Shown piece by piece: positions 13,575-35,649 of a stretch of 64,000 bases of DNA (position 1 is the first letter of the stretch; each line of letters starts with the position of its first letter). Position numbers and translations under genes: made by a program. Under the pieces are notes generated by a model. That model made no database searches, was not told the origin of the DNA, and was given only the letters and a program-made list of their open reading frames with translations. The DNA is from Anoplolepis gracilipes (taxonomy: Eukaryota; Arthropoda; Insecta; Hymenoptera; Formicidae), in assembly GCF_047496725.1 (NCBI RefSeq), contig NC_132977.1, positions 963,001 through 1,027,000 of the forward strand. Reading direction: 5' to 3'.

Positions 13575-15428
13575 GAGACGTTCATCTGTGAGACAATATA
13601 AAAAGTTATTGTATTATGGAAAAAAGTATGACCCTTAGAAAAAACTGTGTGATAAATATCTTACGTCATACATAGACGTATATGTTGTAAGTAAATATTT
13701 AATTATGTACCAAGTTAGGGCCATTGACATTGTACTTATTTATGAGTGCTTTCGTCAGAAAAAAAAAACAAAGAAAATAGCTTTTAGATAAAGTTTTTTT
13801 TTTCTCTTTTCACTCTATATAATTCTCTCGGCGTTTGGCTCTAAACCGCGTAAAAACCGTCCTGAATAAACATGGGATAACTTCACTGGTCCAATGCACG
13901 TTCTCTTCAGCAAATTAAAAAAAAATGGACGCACGAAGAAGGGGAAAACAGGTTCGCAAGCACTGCGAAATAAAGTTTTACCAGAGCTAATTCGATCGGA
14001 AAAAATTCCGAGGGGATTTCCTTTCCTCTTCCGGACGGGACGAGGTGCCGTGCGCGTGTAGAACTTTTATTTTTTCGTATCGGGCCGAGTTTGGATCGGA
14101 CGCTCGTCCATTTATATGATTAAATTCCACCTGATACGCTCCCGTTCCATTCGAACTTTACAGACAACCTGTGCGAGAAAAAGAAATTCGAGAGATAAAG
14201 CTGGTTTCTTTAACGTTCCGACGTGATCCGCTTTCATATACGCGTCGCACCGAAGGTGACAAAGTAATAGCGATGCTGTTAAGCATCTCATTTCTAGAAA
14301 TTATACGCGGTTATAGTTTATATACATTAAGTATGTGTACATATTTTTCTGTATATATTATTTTTCATAAATGTGCTCCAAGACGAATATAGTTTAGCGT
14401 TGTCTTTAACGAATGCCCGGCGGTATGGTATAATTTGACGTGACTTTGGATATTTCATATTTCATCCATCACCGATCGTCATCAGACCCGGCTGTCACTG
14501 TGACAATCGGACAAATTTCAGACGTCGATAAAACTTGTTAGCCGAACAGGTCTGGACACGATCGACGACGCTTAAGATTGCCGCTGCTTTCGATGGAAGA
14601 AGTTTTGCCGGACATAACTCACCGTGAAGAAAGTCCTCTTTCCTACACAAACTTTGATAAATATCGTATTTGTGCAGTGATATAATGTTTAGAACTTTCG
14701 CGGTATAATCATAATGCTCAACGAGTTAGGAAACTAGCGCCCACTAATGCTACAACTTTTAATGGCATAACACTGATAGTCGCTCGCGAACTAGTACCGA
14801 CGTTGAAACAATAGCGGCATCGCGAAAGTTTCGATTGTGTTCCTAGTCTGATTATGAATTTTGACCAGGTAGGGCGTGTTATCAATTTAATCTCGGAATA
14901 ATTATGTGTGATGAATTAATACATTATATTGCATTCCATAAAGTTGATTTATCAAGTCTTAATTACGAAAGACTCAATTTTATTTCATGCATGTCAAATA
15001 GCTGAAAATTGACCATTATAAATATATTTCCCAGAATCACAAGTTGTCACGTGTCAACACTGTTAATCTCGTGTGTACATTTTACTCGTATGAATTTACC
15101 GAAATAATTATAAAGATGCACATTTCTTTCATATAATTTTATCAATATATTTTCTAATCTTCTTTAATTATTGTACAACATACATATTTAATAATTATAA
15201 TGACAACAATATAATCAGTAATAATAATAATGTTAAATTGTATTATGCGGTTAGGTCGCGACTCAAGGGAAAAGGGTAACACATGCATGTAATTAGATGT
15301 TACGAGTGCACCTGAATCTGGTGGCATATGGTCACTGCCACGTGAAACGACGGAGGCTGTGAACAAGCATTCACGCCACATGCTTGATGTAACGACATCC
15401 GGTTATACATATTTCTTCGAATGTGCAT

Positions 15429-15430
<2 letters not shown>

Positions 15431-15489
<59 letters not shown>
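15431..15489. repeat. (CT)29 microsatellite
   Basis: 59 bp of uninterrupted CT. Confidence 0.97.
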
Positions 15490-15493
<4 letters not shown>

Positions 15494-16354
15494 GCGGCTG
15501 CCTCTGTCTACGCATCGGTAATCAAGTGGCTGTACATCGGGCTTGGCAGAACGGAAGTTTCGGCGTAATTCATCGTGGAGAGCCACTTTACTGTCGGCTG
15601 CGTCGTTGCAAGTCGGATGGCACGAAAGAACGGGCAGGGAAAGGCGTTGGAAAGAGAATTTCAGAAGAGAGAGTCTGCGCGAAAGAGGAGAGAGAGTAAC
15701 AAAGTGCGCGCGCGAGAGAGGACGTATCGGGCCGTATATCATCGTATAGTAGCGATCGGAGAAGAACGGTGAAAACCCCCCTCGCTCTTTTAGCATATCG
15801 TTACTTCGGCACTCGAGTACGGCTGCGTTTAACGACCGCACGGTGGAAAGGGTCGAGGCACCCCCGCCGACCCTTTTCTACTTCTTCCTCACTCGTCCTT
15901 TCGACGTGCTTGACAAAAAGCCACCAACGGCGCGGACTCGGAACGCAAAGAGTGCTCGCGACGTCTCAATTGACTCGGTAACGGCTGATTTATAGCGCGA
16001 TTCTCTACGGCTGATCCGCAAACTGCCACTCCACCCGCTCGAGAGTGTCACGAGAAGGTGCGAGGTGCGAGATCCCCCGACCGCTTTCTCTCACGCGAGA
16101 ATGGATTATGTATCTCTATATCCCGCAGATACGCCGCAGACTCGGCGCAGACTGCAGCCGTAAATGCATCGAAATGAAATCGGGCGAAATACGGGTGTAT
16201 GCACATATGTATTATTTAAACGTTTAATTATGACGTGTAATTCGTCGTAATTACTCTGGTCGGGCTCTTATTTAGCTTATTGCATTAGTATTTTTTGTGA
16301 AAAATGTGGAGGATATTTAAATAATGTTTAGAATAATTTAAATTTTAAGCTCAA

Positions 16355-16357
<3 letters not shown>

Positions 16358-16389
<32 letters not shown>
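16358..16389. repeat. poly(T), 32 nt
   Basis: Homopolymer run. No retroelement body or target-site duplication was recognised beside it. Confidence 0.95.
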
Positions 16390-19018
16390 CATCAAATTGA
16401 ATATCACAACTGTAACGTTTGTTGATTTAGGATCACAAATTAATCATCTCGATAAAAGTTTTGTGACATCTGGCCTTCAATCAATAACAGCTGATTTATT
16501 CACGAAGGGACGAGTGTGCCGTCGAGGCAAGGTATTATAATTGCAAAGTGTAGAGAAACCAGACAGCTTTCGTGAATCCATCGAGCATCGGTTTTACATC
16601 AGGTACATCCGAACGATTTTTATTTTACAGTTTCATTGGTACAGTGGGCAAAATTTAAAGGCTCGTGCATCGCAGGACGAGTATTCGCCAACAGTGAATC
16701 GCGCGATGGCGTCTTTCGTGAGGAATTACGAGGAAGCTTAGTTCAATATTGACCCGAGCAAACGTGTGGCGAATATTATTACGCCATCTGCATAATTTCT
16801 GTATTCAGTCGGCGCTCCCTGAAACGCGTCTGTAATTACTTCGGTTGCCGTGAGGCCGTCGCCTAGTGAGGGTGGCGACATTGAGCGGCGTTGCGGCGGT
16901 TTCGTCGTCGGGCGGATAGGCGTTTGTATACGTTATGTAAATGCTGTATACGAGGTAATTGGACGATCGTGCGAGTCCGAAAAGCTGAATTTCTCGTGGC
17001 TTCCGGTTTTCTCGCCGGACCGAACGCGTGACACAAACCCGCATCTATACCGAAATCTCGCACTTCTAGTTTGACACGTATGTGCTTTATAGCGAGCAAA
17101 CACGGCCCCGGTTTAACCCCATATCACGAACATAGATTTTCATATAATAAATCACCTTTCCACGTATAACAACTTCAATTGACGTTCAACTTTTGCGCAC
17201 AAAGTATTCAAGATCTTACTGATATTGCGTTGAATTCGTAACACGTTTACTTATTGTTTCCTGAGTGAATTATCGATTAGATTATTTTATCATGTAGAGT
17301 TATAATATATGACATTTTATTGAGAAAATTGAAAATATTGTTAAACTTAAAGAAAGCATCTTTTTTTTTTTAAATATAGCGTTAATTCGTCAAATTTTAA
17401 GTTTATTTTTTATCCTTAAATAAAACAAAAATAATAATTTTCTCTCGAGAATTAAATTTATGATAAAATTTTGAGATTTTGACATTATACCTTTTTCATA
17501 TATTACAAATCATTTTGATAAATCTGGTAATAAAAATTTTGTGGAAATGAATAAAACCCAATGATTTACTGTCTCATTCGGAATTCTCGATGGCGACTAC
17601 TACTATTGTGCTTTTTTGGCAGTTCGAAATTAACTCTCCATTCGCACATAACGGCTTCCTCTCGTGTTTATAACATCGGATTTACGCGTCGAAATGCTGC
17701 ATCGTCAATGGATGAAAGTACATTCACTGTTACAATGGAGATCGTGAACATTTTAATTCATGAGCCGATGAATTAGTCATCACTTGCAAATGTATTTTGT
17801 CTGGAACCCCGAATAAGACCTTGAGTAGTTGCTATTCTTGCGTTAGTTTGTCATATCTTCAGTTATACTCTGAAATATTTACATACGAAACTATTTCTCA
17901 TTATTAATGATATTTTCAACTGACGTATCGATAATGTTTGTGAAAAGTTGCACATACATACAAGTTAATACTTTGATATTATTATAACTTTCCTCGCGAT
18001 ATTGAAAAAGATGGCGAGTAAATATATTATTCGCGGATAGAATATTGCAGGACGAGATTTTGGGATGTAGGACCGATCGAACAAAATGAATCGGAAACTC
18101 GCAATATTTACACCTCGTCTCTCGTTACGTACGCGCGAGTACTCGAGCGAGGGAAGGGCCGATTTCCGTCATACAAGAACGTCGGCGATCGGTCATGGTG
18201 CGGAAAGTACGCTGATTGTGAATCGACCTGATTGCCCGAGTGCCGGCGGCGTTCAAACATGGTCCACAAAGGCGGTAATACCGAGGCTGTGGCGTCCTCC
18301 CTAAAACGATTATCCACTCGACGAGCCCTCGGCCGGGGGAGGGTTAGCCGCCCCGTAACGACGTATTGTGAGGACCTCTCGTTGTGAAAGGCCCGCCGGG
18401 ACTTGCTACCTCCGACACCGGAAAATCCTCCGAGAGTATCCTTTCGAGAGTGGCGCTCTTTCGCTTCTGTCGCTATCCGCGCGATTCTTCCCGCCCTTTA
18501 TGAGAAGAGAACACGATCGACTTCTTCCGCGTACTTTTGCCAACGCGAGCAAATCCTCGCTTATCGCGGAATCGCTGCTGGTTCCGAGTGTGTGTCGAGA
18601 TCTGGGAACGTATCTCGCAGAGTGCTTTCAGGAATTGGGAGCTTTCTCCCGTTCCCGCCACCGAGAGGTAGACTGCGTCGAGGATAGTTGCTCTTTTTCG
18701 TTAAGTCTTATAGAGAAAAGTTCAGCTTAAGGGAGTTTCCGCCGCGCGACAAGTCGCTGCAAATTGCAAAGCATGCCTTTGAGGATGATGAAAGTTTGGT
18801 CTCAAAGCAAGGTCTTTGTTTCTTCTTGATGGTGGGCGTTTCGCGAATAAAGCTATTGTGCGTCAAGTGAAAAGGGGACTCTCATTTTTACGACGATGCA
18901 AATGTCGTATTGTCATAGTCGTGACATTGAAGCAACGTTATTATGCAATTAAGAAAATTAAAACAGAGTGTGGCATTGTTTTTAAGATAGTACTTGTATA
19001 TTCAGTACAAGATTAATT

Positions 19019-19037
19019 AAAAAAAAAAAAAAAAAAA
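19019..19037. repeat. poly(A), 19 nt
   Basis: Homopolymer run with no recognisable processed gene upstream. Confidence 0.95.
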
Positions 19038-19648
19038 GCAGAGATTAACGATTTCGCGCAGTACTATTTCCGATAAAGGGCCAAACATGTTCCTTAGCAA
19101 ATTATATTATACTTGTTCTCTCTACACCAAGTTTCTTTCTCGTCGCAATCATGAAAGTTTGATAAGACGACTTACTGTGTATGATATATAATTCTAAACT
19201 TAGATACAGATGCTCTGTGCCGGCATGTAATGCGGAAGTAAAATTCTGTCGAAGGGGTTGAAAGCGACTTGTTTTCCTGGAGCACTGGTCGTCGCTTTGC
19301 ATGTACGAGTATTCTATTACCTCGAGACTCATGCATTATAAGTAACGTCAACGTCTCTGTATCCCTAGATCGGACCTTTTCTTTGTTCGGTCTTGTCTCG
19401 AAAAAGTTCACCGTGCACGTGTAACCGCAACTGGCGAAAGCTGAGTGACGTTTATTTCCATTATGTAAAATACTTTTTTTTTCTTTTTCCTATTCGTAAA
19501 TCAATAAATTATTTTTCACGTACGGAAAAGATATCTTTTCGAAAATTGAAGATAAACTAAAGGAGGAATATATAAAATTGTATAATTTTAATATAGCGTT
19601 CAATATTGTCCAAATACTCTCTTTCAGATGAATTCGATTAACATTGCA

Positions 19649-19671
19649 TTAATAATAATAATAATAATAAT
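19649..19671. repeat. (TAA)n microsatellite
   Basis: About seven AAT/TAA units. Confidence 0.9.
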
Positions 19672-22519
19672 ATAATTGCACAAATTCTGCTAAATTATAC
19701 GTTCCATCCTGTGATTGCTCTCCTCGCTGATGTCCGTCAATTTCCCCGCAGGTTGTCCGATCACGCGTTTTGACATTGCGATACCCGTGTATCGCGCGTC
19801 GTTTCGCCGAGACAGCTGCGGCATGCCGTTTTGCGTGCGACGAACTTTCGACATGAATAACCGATGGCTAATGGGTATTTCGGCTTGCTCCGCGGTCGGT
19901 CCGCAGGGTCCTCTTAGCGCCCGTTGAATTAATAACAATTGCACGCCGCGCGTTTCCAAAACGGACGAGACCGCCACGAATGAGCTATATCCATCGGGCC
20001 AAGTTCATCCCTCGTCACAACCGCACACAACCATTTTCGTTGGGCTTCCATATAAGAGAACCGTAGGTTTTCTCTCGAGTTTGCGAAGACAACAGCTGCA
20101 TGCTCGCTGAAATATTAAGGAGTTTCTACGCAAGAGGTAGATCCTACGGACAACCCTTTAGGAGGAATACAATCGATGAGAGAGATAGTACCGTTCGACC
20201 TACAGTTCCTCAACCCCGTACACGCTCGATACGTATATATCTATATATCTATATGCTGACGATATTCTGTTGAACTGTATAAAACGCAAGAGCGGCGAAG
20301 AGGACGGTCATCCACTTGAAATGACAATAATACGAGCAGACTTCACAATATTATATCTACATATACATTATTATCTGGGAGAATAGCTCAAAGTCTTATA
20401 TGTCTTTAGATCTTGAAAAAAGTATATCCAAAAAAAAAAAACTACATTTTTCAAATAAACTCAAAATTTTCTTCAAAAGTTATAAAAATCCTTCTTTCTA
20501 ACATTTATAAAAATAACTGCTAGAAACAGATTTTTATTCTCGAAATAAGATCATCTTTGAAATAAAATTTTTCACGATTCATCCTTATCTTCGTGTTCGA
20601 AATAAGTCGCACGGCAGATAGATTGTATGCGAGTTGCATGTATGTTAAATTTAAAAAGACAATTTAAAATGTCACGCGATTTCTGCAGAAATTTCATAAG
20701 ATAAAAATAGGAATGGAAGGATGCTATGTGTGATATGATTACACTGGTGCAGAAGAAGTTGAAAAAAAAAATTCACAAATCTTCGCGACGCAATATCGCT
20801 GATCGATGATGCATCCGGTGGCACAATATCTTCAATTTGTTCGATTTGCACGTAACTTGGCGAACGTTTCACGCCTTGTCTGGCGCGCAAAGTTGATTTG
20901 TGAGCAAACGCCGCGCCGCGACCCGCGGAACTGCACAGCACACTGTCGCCGATTTAACGATTAAATCATCGGATGCATCGTCGCGTTATCCGCGTATTCT
21001 GTCAATCGCATTGATCATCGCGCGACATATTTGGCGAAACGCGTTAAGCGTGTTTATCGTCCGGCGTTTAACGGCCGCAGCGCGGAAGCCAATTACGCGC
21101 GGTGTCTGTTTGCAATCGGGCAATATTCATTGTCACTGGTTCGCAAGCCGCGCATAATCATATGTGACGCGACATTGTTTTTAATTACGCCCGCCGATTA
21201 TCTCGTTATGCGAATTGTGATTTCCACTAAACGTCGGACGACACAAACACGTGTACCGTGGATAACTCATGATGCGGACAAAGATGGATAACAATGTACG
21301 TTGGGATCATTCGTATCGTTGCGCATTTGCATTCCAAAACGACCAATTAACGTCATTGATCGATGATTGATGACATATTTAGGCCGCTAAACTTACTTTT
21401 ATTTTATTTTTTACAATCTTTCATCCATTTCTAAAAGTTATATATTTATGTATGCTTGTGTGTAGCGAAACTTTTTTATTTATATCAATATGTAAATCAA
21501 AGCTGATAATAAAATCGTGACTTTAATTTCTCTGTGATGATGTACTTTACTTCATAATGATTTAACTAATTATAGCGATATGATGAGTTTGTGTGCTTTT
21601 TAATTTTTTTAAAAATAACTTTAAATAAACAATTGTGCAGTCAGAGCGACAACCACGCGTGTTAATAATTTTAACGACGCCTTATCTAAATATATAACGA
21701 TATAAAATATGCTACGCACAACGCGAAATAAATATGTCATAATCTATATTTACGGAATATACATATATTGAGGCCGATATGACGTAATACTTATAAAGAG
21801 CTTTCTTAAGTATGATAAATAAATTTCGCTTATTCTTTATTTCTTTATTCCGCTTCTATTAAGAGTGAAAATTTTTCACATGTCGCCGTTTTATCGAAAG
21901 ATTAACAATCACGTGTGTAATTAGTCATCGTTGAAAAAATGTCTCGCACAATAAAAAATGTCAACGTAATATATTTATCTTTAGAATCTTTACTAATGGA
22001 ACGCACACTTTCTTTCTTTACTTTTTCCGTAATATCCGCGAGCAAAGTGTCTTTTTGTTAATTCGTTCTACATTTTACTCCTTTCTTCTCCTAGCGCTCG
22101 TCGTATGGGTGCTGTCATACCGCGGATACGTTTCTCTCTCCGTTCCATCTGGTACGGAACGGTACGGAACGAGCGCGTGGGTTCCTTTTTCCCGAGGGCG
22201 ACATAAAGCCCGGAACAAATTGCTACGTGTGTTTACGTTAAATCGCTTAAGCGCTCTGCGCTTGCACGAGCTCGAAGGGATCGACTCTCTCGTAAAGGCG
22301 AGAGATAACCATCTGCGAGTGAGGGCCATCGGCATAAGTCAAGCTTCGACGTCTCGATGAACCGATATACATGTGAGTATAATGTATAATGACGGAATAC
22401 ATCGATGTATAAATCCGGATTAAGGCTATTCGATGCTGCAGCCACCTTAATACCTGGGCATGGAGCAACTTAACGTTATCGCGATATATATACCGAATTT
22501 CGATCGAGCACTAATGTGT

Positions 22520-22562
22520 ATTTATATATATTATATATATAGATATATATATATATATATAT
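22520..22562. repeat. (AT)n tract, imperfect
   Basis: AT dinucleotides with two interruptions. Confidence 0.9.
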
Positions 22563-23956
22563 ACTTTGTGTACACGTTAGTCCTTTTTATGGGATATCAT
22601 TAATTACGAGAAAACGCTGCGGGGATCTTCCTGTCTCGAACGTCGCGAAATACCTAAAATAAATAGAGCGAAATGGAATTCCGTAGAGAAATGCTCGAAT
22701 GCACTTTAATGTTTGTCAAGGATGTTAGTTGTATTCTCAAGAAAGGTGATAGAGAGGGAGATTGCTGGAAAAATATTTCTAAATTTGATATCTCCATTTT
22801 CCGCTCTGATAATAAAAATAAAAATTATAAAGGATTTACGATAGAAAGGATCCATTAAAAAGATCTGTTGTCCAATATCGTCTATAAAAATCTATATGGA
22901 TCACACATAACGTTTTCATGCAAGATTTCTCCCCTAGAGCCAGTTGACACGATCCGGACGCGTTCTACACTCTCCGATCTATTTACGCCAAGTAGCAACA
23001 AGGTATCGGTTTCCTGGATGTGTAACCAAGCGATTCGGAAACTCGTTTACCGTTACATCCACCTTCGTACGAAGTCGTGAGGTTAAAGGGACGTCGCCGC
23101 GACGACGCGTCTCGAACTCGTCCTCGCGGTTGGATCCGATTTCATGTTCGAGCGGATCGGCAGTGATCGACCGTAGGAAATCCCATATGTTCCCACAAGG
23201 ATCCTCTTCTAGTGCCTCTTCTTCACCAAGCGAATACTCAAGTGATATCCATTCGATCCTTACCAAAAGCATCTCGGTAGTAGACGAGGTGCGATAACAA
23301 TGACCTCGGGGGCTAACAGCGCTGGCTTTACGACGTGCCATGAATGAAGGGGTGGATGAATATTGAATCGTCAAGGAACGGACGTATCGACGTTTCGAGC
23401 ACAACAATGCGCTCCCCGACGAGCCAATAAGTACTTGACTTTATCCGAGAAGATGTCTCGGCCACAAATGGGATTTTAGTTAAGAAATAAATGACCCTTT
23501 ATCATGCTTTCATTCTTGATCGTTGTCGATTATGTCATCGATGTTCCGATACGATAAAGAGTTGAAGTTCGTCTTCACGATTACTTTCTTTAATGTTGTA
23601 ACAATTAATTACATATATATTTTTCTTGCGCACAGACGTACAACACATTTTAGAAAAATATATTTCTTCAAAAAAAATATATCCACAACGAAAATTGCTT
23701 AATTCTTATTATTTTTATTCGCGATTATATGTCAAATTTAATTTCTGTATTTTTTATATATTTTAGCTTATATATATATATATATTTTAGATTAAATTGA
23801 TATGTCAGTAAACATGTTAAAAATTAAACGACTTTCTTTCACGAAGGCGGATATAAGAGTAGACGGATGCATATATCGAGAGAGTGATCTGTCAATCATC
23901 GTTCAGCACGGAAGGAGAACATTCGCGGAAGAAAGCGCAGCCTCCGGCATCGCAAG

Positions 23957-24112
23957 CACCACCACCACTATCGCCGTCACCGTCACCGTTACCGTCAACG
24001 TCGCCGTCGCCGTCGCCGTCTCCGTCACCGTCACCGTCGTCGTTGTCGTCGTTGTCGTCGTTGCCGCCGCCGCAGATACCACCACCATTGGCAGCAGCAG
24101 CAGCAGTAGCAG
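23957..24112. repeat. compound trinucleotide repeat (ACC, GTC/GTCACC/GTCGCC, GTT, GCA types)
   Basis: Runs of ACC, then GTCACC and GTCGCC hexamers, then GTCGTT, then GCAGCA. They create artificial open frames on both strands (Thr/Val/Ala/Ser on plus, Asp/Gly and Gln/Arg on minus). It lies about 70-250 bp upstream of the candidate Unc5 promoter. Confidence 0.85.
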
Positions 24113-24180
24113 CAACACCCCCGACGACAAGGGGATGAAGAAGAGCGTCGGTATCGAAGTGAGACGTATATATATATATG

Positions 24181-24219
24181 TATATATAGAGGTGCGCGCA
24201 CGTCGGCAAGTTCAGTCGT
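24181..24219 (+). promoter_or_regulatory. candidate TATA box plus initiator upstream of Unc5
   Basis: TATATATA at 24181-24188 lies about 30 bp upstream of TTCAGTC (A at 24214), the spacing and initiator shape of an insect core promoter. It would give an unspliced 5' UTR of about 600 nt before the ATG at 24820. A distant promoter with further 5' UTR exons is equally possible, because AT-rich strings are common here. Confidence 0.33.
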
Positions 24220-24819
24220 CCACCGCGTGCCGACCCGCGAGCATCGCGCAGCCACCCTCCCTTAGCGAATTCCTCGTTTCCCCTATTTCGCTCGCTATCG
24301 TGTACGAAGGGTTCCAGGCCGGTCACGTGTCCCCCCTTTCGTACGCTCGAACGCGAGTGCAACCATGCAAGTGCGAGCACCCTCGTTCAGATTCGTCATA
24401 TAGTCTCCAAAATTAGCCGCGACTAATTATCGATGGTATTTTTCGAAGAGACGATTTCTTTTTCAAATTGAAAAATTCAAACGCACGGTTGTAAATATGA
24501 TCTGTCACATGAATCTCGCGTACGATAAACAATCGATTGAGATTGTCTCTATTCTTCGATCAATAGCAAATTCGATCTGTCCTGATACACGAGTCACTGG
24601 TGATAATGCACGACTGTGCATTGCGGATATTTATTAAAATCGTACAAGATATTAATTGAAATTTGGCACGCTAATCGGTGATGAAGTCAAAGTCGTTTGA
24701 AAGTGATAACAAGCGCGACGCTAGAAAGATGTGCCAGCGTAGAGCATGAAATTTGTTGTGCCCAATTTCTCCAAGTGGTAACGAATAAAACGTCGATTTG
24801 AGTGAAATGTGAGGCAACG

Positions 24820-33179
<8,360 letters not shown>

Positions 33180-33180
33180 C

Positions 33181-33210
33181 AATAAATAAAGTTACACTGC
33201 CACAAATAAA
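33181..33210 (+). terminator. Unc5 polyadenylation signals directly after the stop codon
   Basis: AATAAA occurs at 33181-33186, 33185-33190 and 33205-33210, the first one base after the TAA. Use of these would leave a very short 3' UTR. The strongly AT-rich DNA that follows may contain further signals, so the real cleavage site is unknown. Confidence 0.45.
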
Positions 33211-34386
33211 CGATACTCAAATTTATAACACAAAGGAACAAAAGTTTTGTAAATAGAATAGTCATTATACAATATTAACAAAATGGACGTAGAGCTATGT
33301 TGTATAAACATATTGGTCATATTTGTACATAAAAGTCGTTTACAACAAATACTTATGTAACATAATATCCTTCAAACCCTCTTTGTATGACCCGCAAAAT
33401 TTTAAAAAAAATTATCTTTATTTTATCGTAATCATTAATCTTTTATTTCTATTAAATAAAAAAATGACATATATCGTAAACAATTTTAATTACATAAATC
33501 ACATTTTATTAATAACGTTTTTATCGATTAAAACACATATATTTTACAAAAAAAAATTTCCTTGTAATATTATATATTTTTTGAGAACAATCAAATATAT
33601 GTTATTAATTATTAAACAAAAATTTTCTCTCTTATTAAATTTCTTTTTTTATATAATTTTGATTTATTATTATTATTTTAAAATTAATATCGATAATAAT
33701 TCATTTATATATTCATTATTTCCAACTAATTGCATTCGATAGTTAATGCAAATTACATCTAATGACGCGGTCTTTAACAAACAACGGAGTGCTCAACGAG
33801 ATCAGAAATTACAGGTGACATTCATAGCCGCATATGCCCAATTTGCATCTGAATGCCAATCGTCATCAGGTATCCGACGGTTCTCGAGCAAAATCGAACG
33901 GAAGGCGGAAGTCCGCTGGAGGATCTCCAGTTGTGGATAGGCGGGTATTTAGATGCCATTTACGTATCGTATCGCGACAAGCATTCGAGGAAGGTTCCCA
34001 GGTATCGTGTCTTGAACCAGGGATGCGTAGGATGCTCGAAACAATGGGCATTATCTCGTCACCGTATAGGGGTAAGGGTCGAGAGGTTCGGCAAGGTATA
34101 GGTATGCAAGTACGGATGGCAGAGCCAGCAGCCCCCATATAGGTATGTACGTATCTCTCTGCTTCCTCTATCGTCTCCCTTCCGCCACCGGTTTCCTCTT
34201 ACCATTCGTATTAGTCGCTCTCTCTCTCTCCTCTCCGAATCCTCTTGGAAGGATGAGAGGCGGAGGGGTGGTAGCATTTAATCACAGGGGCCCGCTGGTG
34301 GTAATTCCACCGGACAATGCCTGTTGACCCGACTCGCCGGGGATGGTCACCCTTTAATCGCTATGCGATTCGCCAGCCACCCGACA

Positions 34387-34392
<6 letters not shown>

Positions 34393-34446
<54 letters not shown>
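34393..34446. repeat. (CT)27 microsatellite
   Basis: About 54 bp of uninterrupted CT. Confidence 0.97.
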
Positions 34447-34449
<3 letters not shown>

Positions 34450-34536
34450 TTTTTTCACGAACTTTCGTTAATTCATTTCTTTCTTGATGCCTTCATTTTT
34501 CGCTTCTTTCTATCATTTATACGATGCTATAAGGTC

Positions 34537-34592
34537 AATTCGGTACTTATTAAAGTAATATCGGTTCGTTCGGTACTTATAAAAGTAATATT
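34537..34592. repeat. short tandem duplication, period about 30 bp
   Basis: TTCGGTACTTATTAAAGTAA is followed seven bases after the unit by TTCGGTACTTATAAAAGTAA, one mismatch in 23 bp overall. Confidence 0.85.
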
Positions 34593-35649
34593 AAAATGTC
34601 ATAATTTTTTTCTTGAGCATACCTAAGTATTAGAATATTAATCGGCAGGAAAAATGAAAAGATAAAATTTCCGCGGTACATTAATCAAATTTTGAATAAC
34701 TCTGTAATAAAAAGTGCACTTCTTTGCATATGACAAGAAATATATAACAAGATTTAGCTAACTATAAACTTGTCAGTAATTCAATCATTTCAAGAAAATA
34801 TTACCTAATTATATGATACTCTTCAATAATTCAAAAATTCTTATTTTATAAATGTCATCTCGAAAATAACGTGATTTATTTTATATTTCAAGACGCGCAG
34901 TCGAGTTTAACAGCGGAGTTAACGTCCGTAAAAAGCGTTTTCTGTTCGACAAATCTTAAAGTCTCGTATATACGATTGCGGTTACGCACGAGTCACGGTT
35001 CACGCGTAATCCACGGGTTGGTCACATAAATCGCACAGACACAGTATCGTATTAATTTCCCGACTAATCGCGATTGGGATCTACAGGCAATTACGAGAAG
35101 GATCGTCCAATCAGATTGCACGCGCGGCGCTTTATCCGCTTCCGTTAACGCACCGCGAAGTCACGCACACGCGCAACGCACTTTACCGGACCCCGGCTAC
35201 CGCGTGCGTACAAAACACCCACGCCACGCGAGAATACCGCTCGAGGGTGGCTTATGAATCGGCCAGACATATCGCGATCGAATGACGTGGAATCGACTTT
35301 GTACGTGTCCGGTAAAGTCATTAATTCATGCCGTAGGCCTATACGAGGCGACCAAGTGTAACAACACCTGCCAGTGTTTTCAACAGAGATTTACGCATTC
35401 GGTTTGCAATTAATTTTTACTTGATGGAATCATACTAATGATATGTAATTAATATACGATTAAAATAAAATAATATGCAATAATTAATATTCAAATCGTA
35501 AATCTTGATATTAAAGTCAAGATATCCGTATGCAAAGGAAAGCAATGAAAATTTTAAGATTTGAATGACGACAACTATTAATGAGGATCGGTCAATATAT
35601 TTTTTCGCAACATGATCTCGTTAAAAACTTGAGATGCGCACGCAAACTG

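Larger units (their letters stand above)
13575..24180. other. non-coding region between the two head-to-head genes
   Basis: About 10.6 kb with CT, poly(T), poly(A), TAA and AT repeats and the compound trinucleotide repeat. A pair of antiparallel open frames at 22944-23297 (plus) and 22979-23407 (minus) has exon-like composition but no further support. Likely holds regulatory DNA for Unc5; no element can be pinned down by eye. Confidence 0.55.

Noticed and set aside
15371..15841. 156-codon minus-strand frame with an Arg-Glu run
   Set aside because: The run is the translated CT/GA microsatellite; the rest has no protein-like features.
16358..19037. Poly(T) at 16.36 kb and poly(A) at 19.02 kb as retroelement tails
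   Set aside because: No reverse-transcriptase remnants, SINE boxes or target-site duplications visible beside them.
22055..22360. Frame with a signal-like hydrophobic start (LALVVWVL)
   Set aside because: It begins at TTG rather than ATG and the antisense strand is equally open.
23802..24416. 204-codon plus-strand frame with Thr/Val/Ala/Ser runs, and Asp/Gly-rich frame on minus
   Set aside because: Both are direct translations of the compound trinucleotide repeat.
33323..33742. 139-codon Ile/Tyr/Phe/Lys-rich frame, mitochondrial-like in composition
   Set aside because: Explained by extreme AT content; no mitochondrial gene motif is recognisable, so not called as an organelle insertion.
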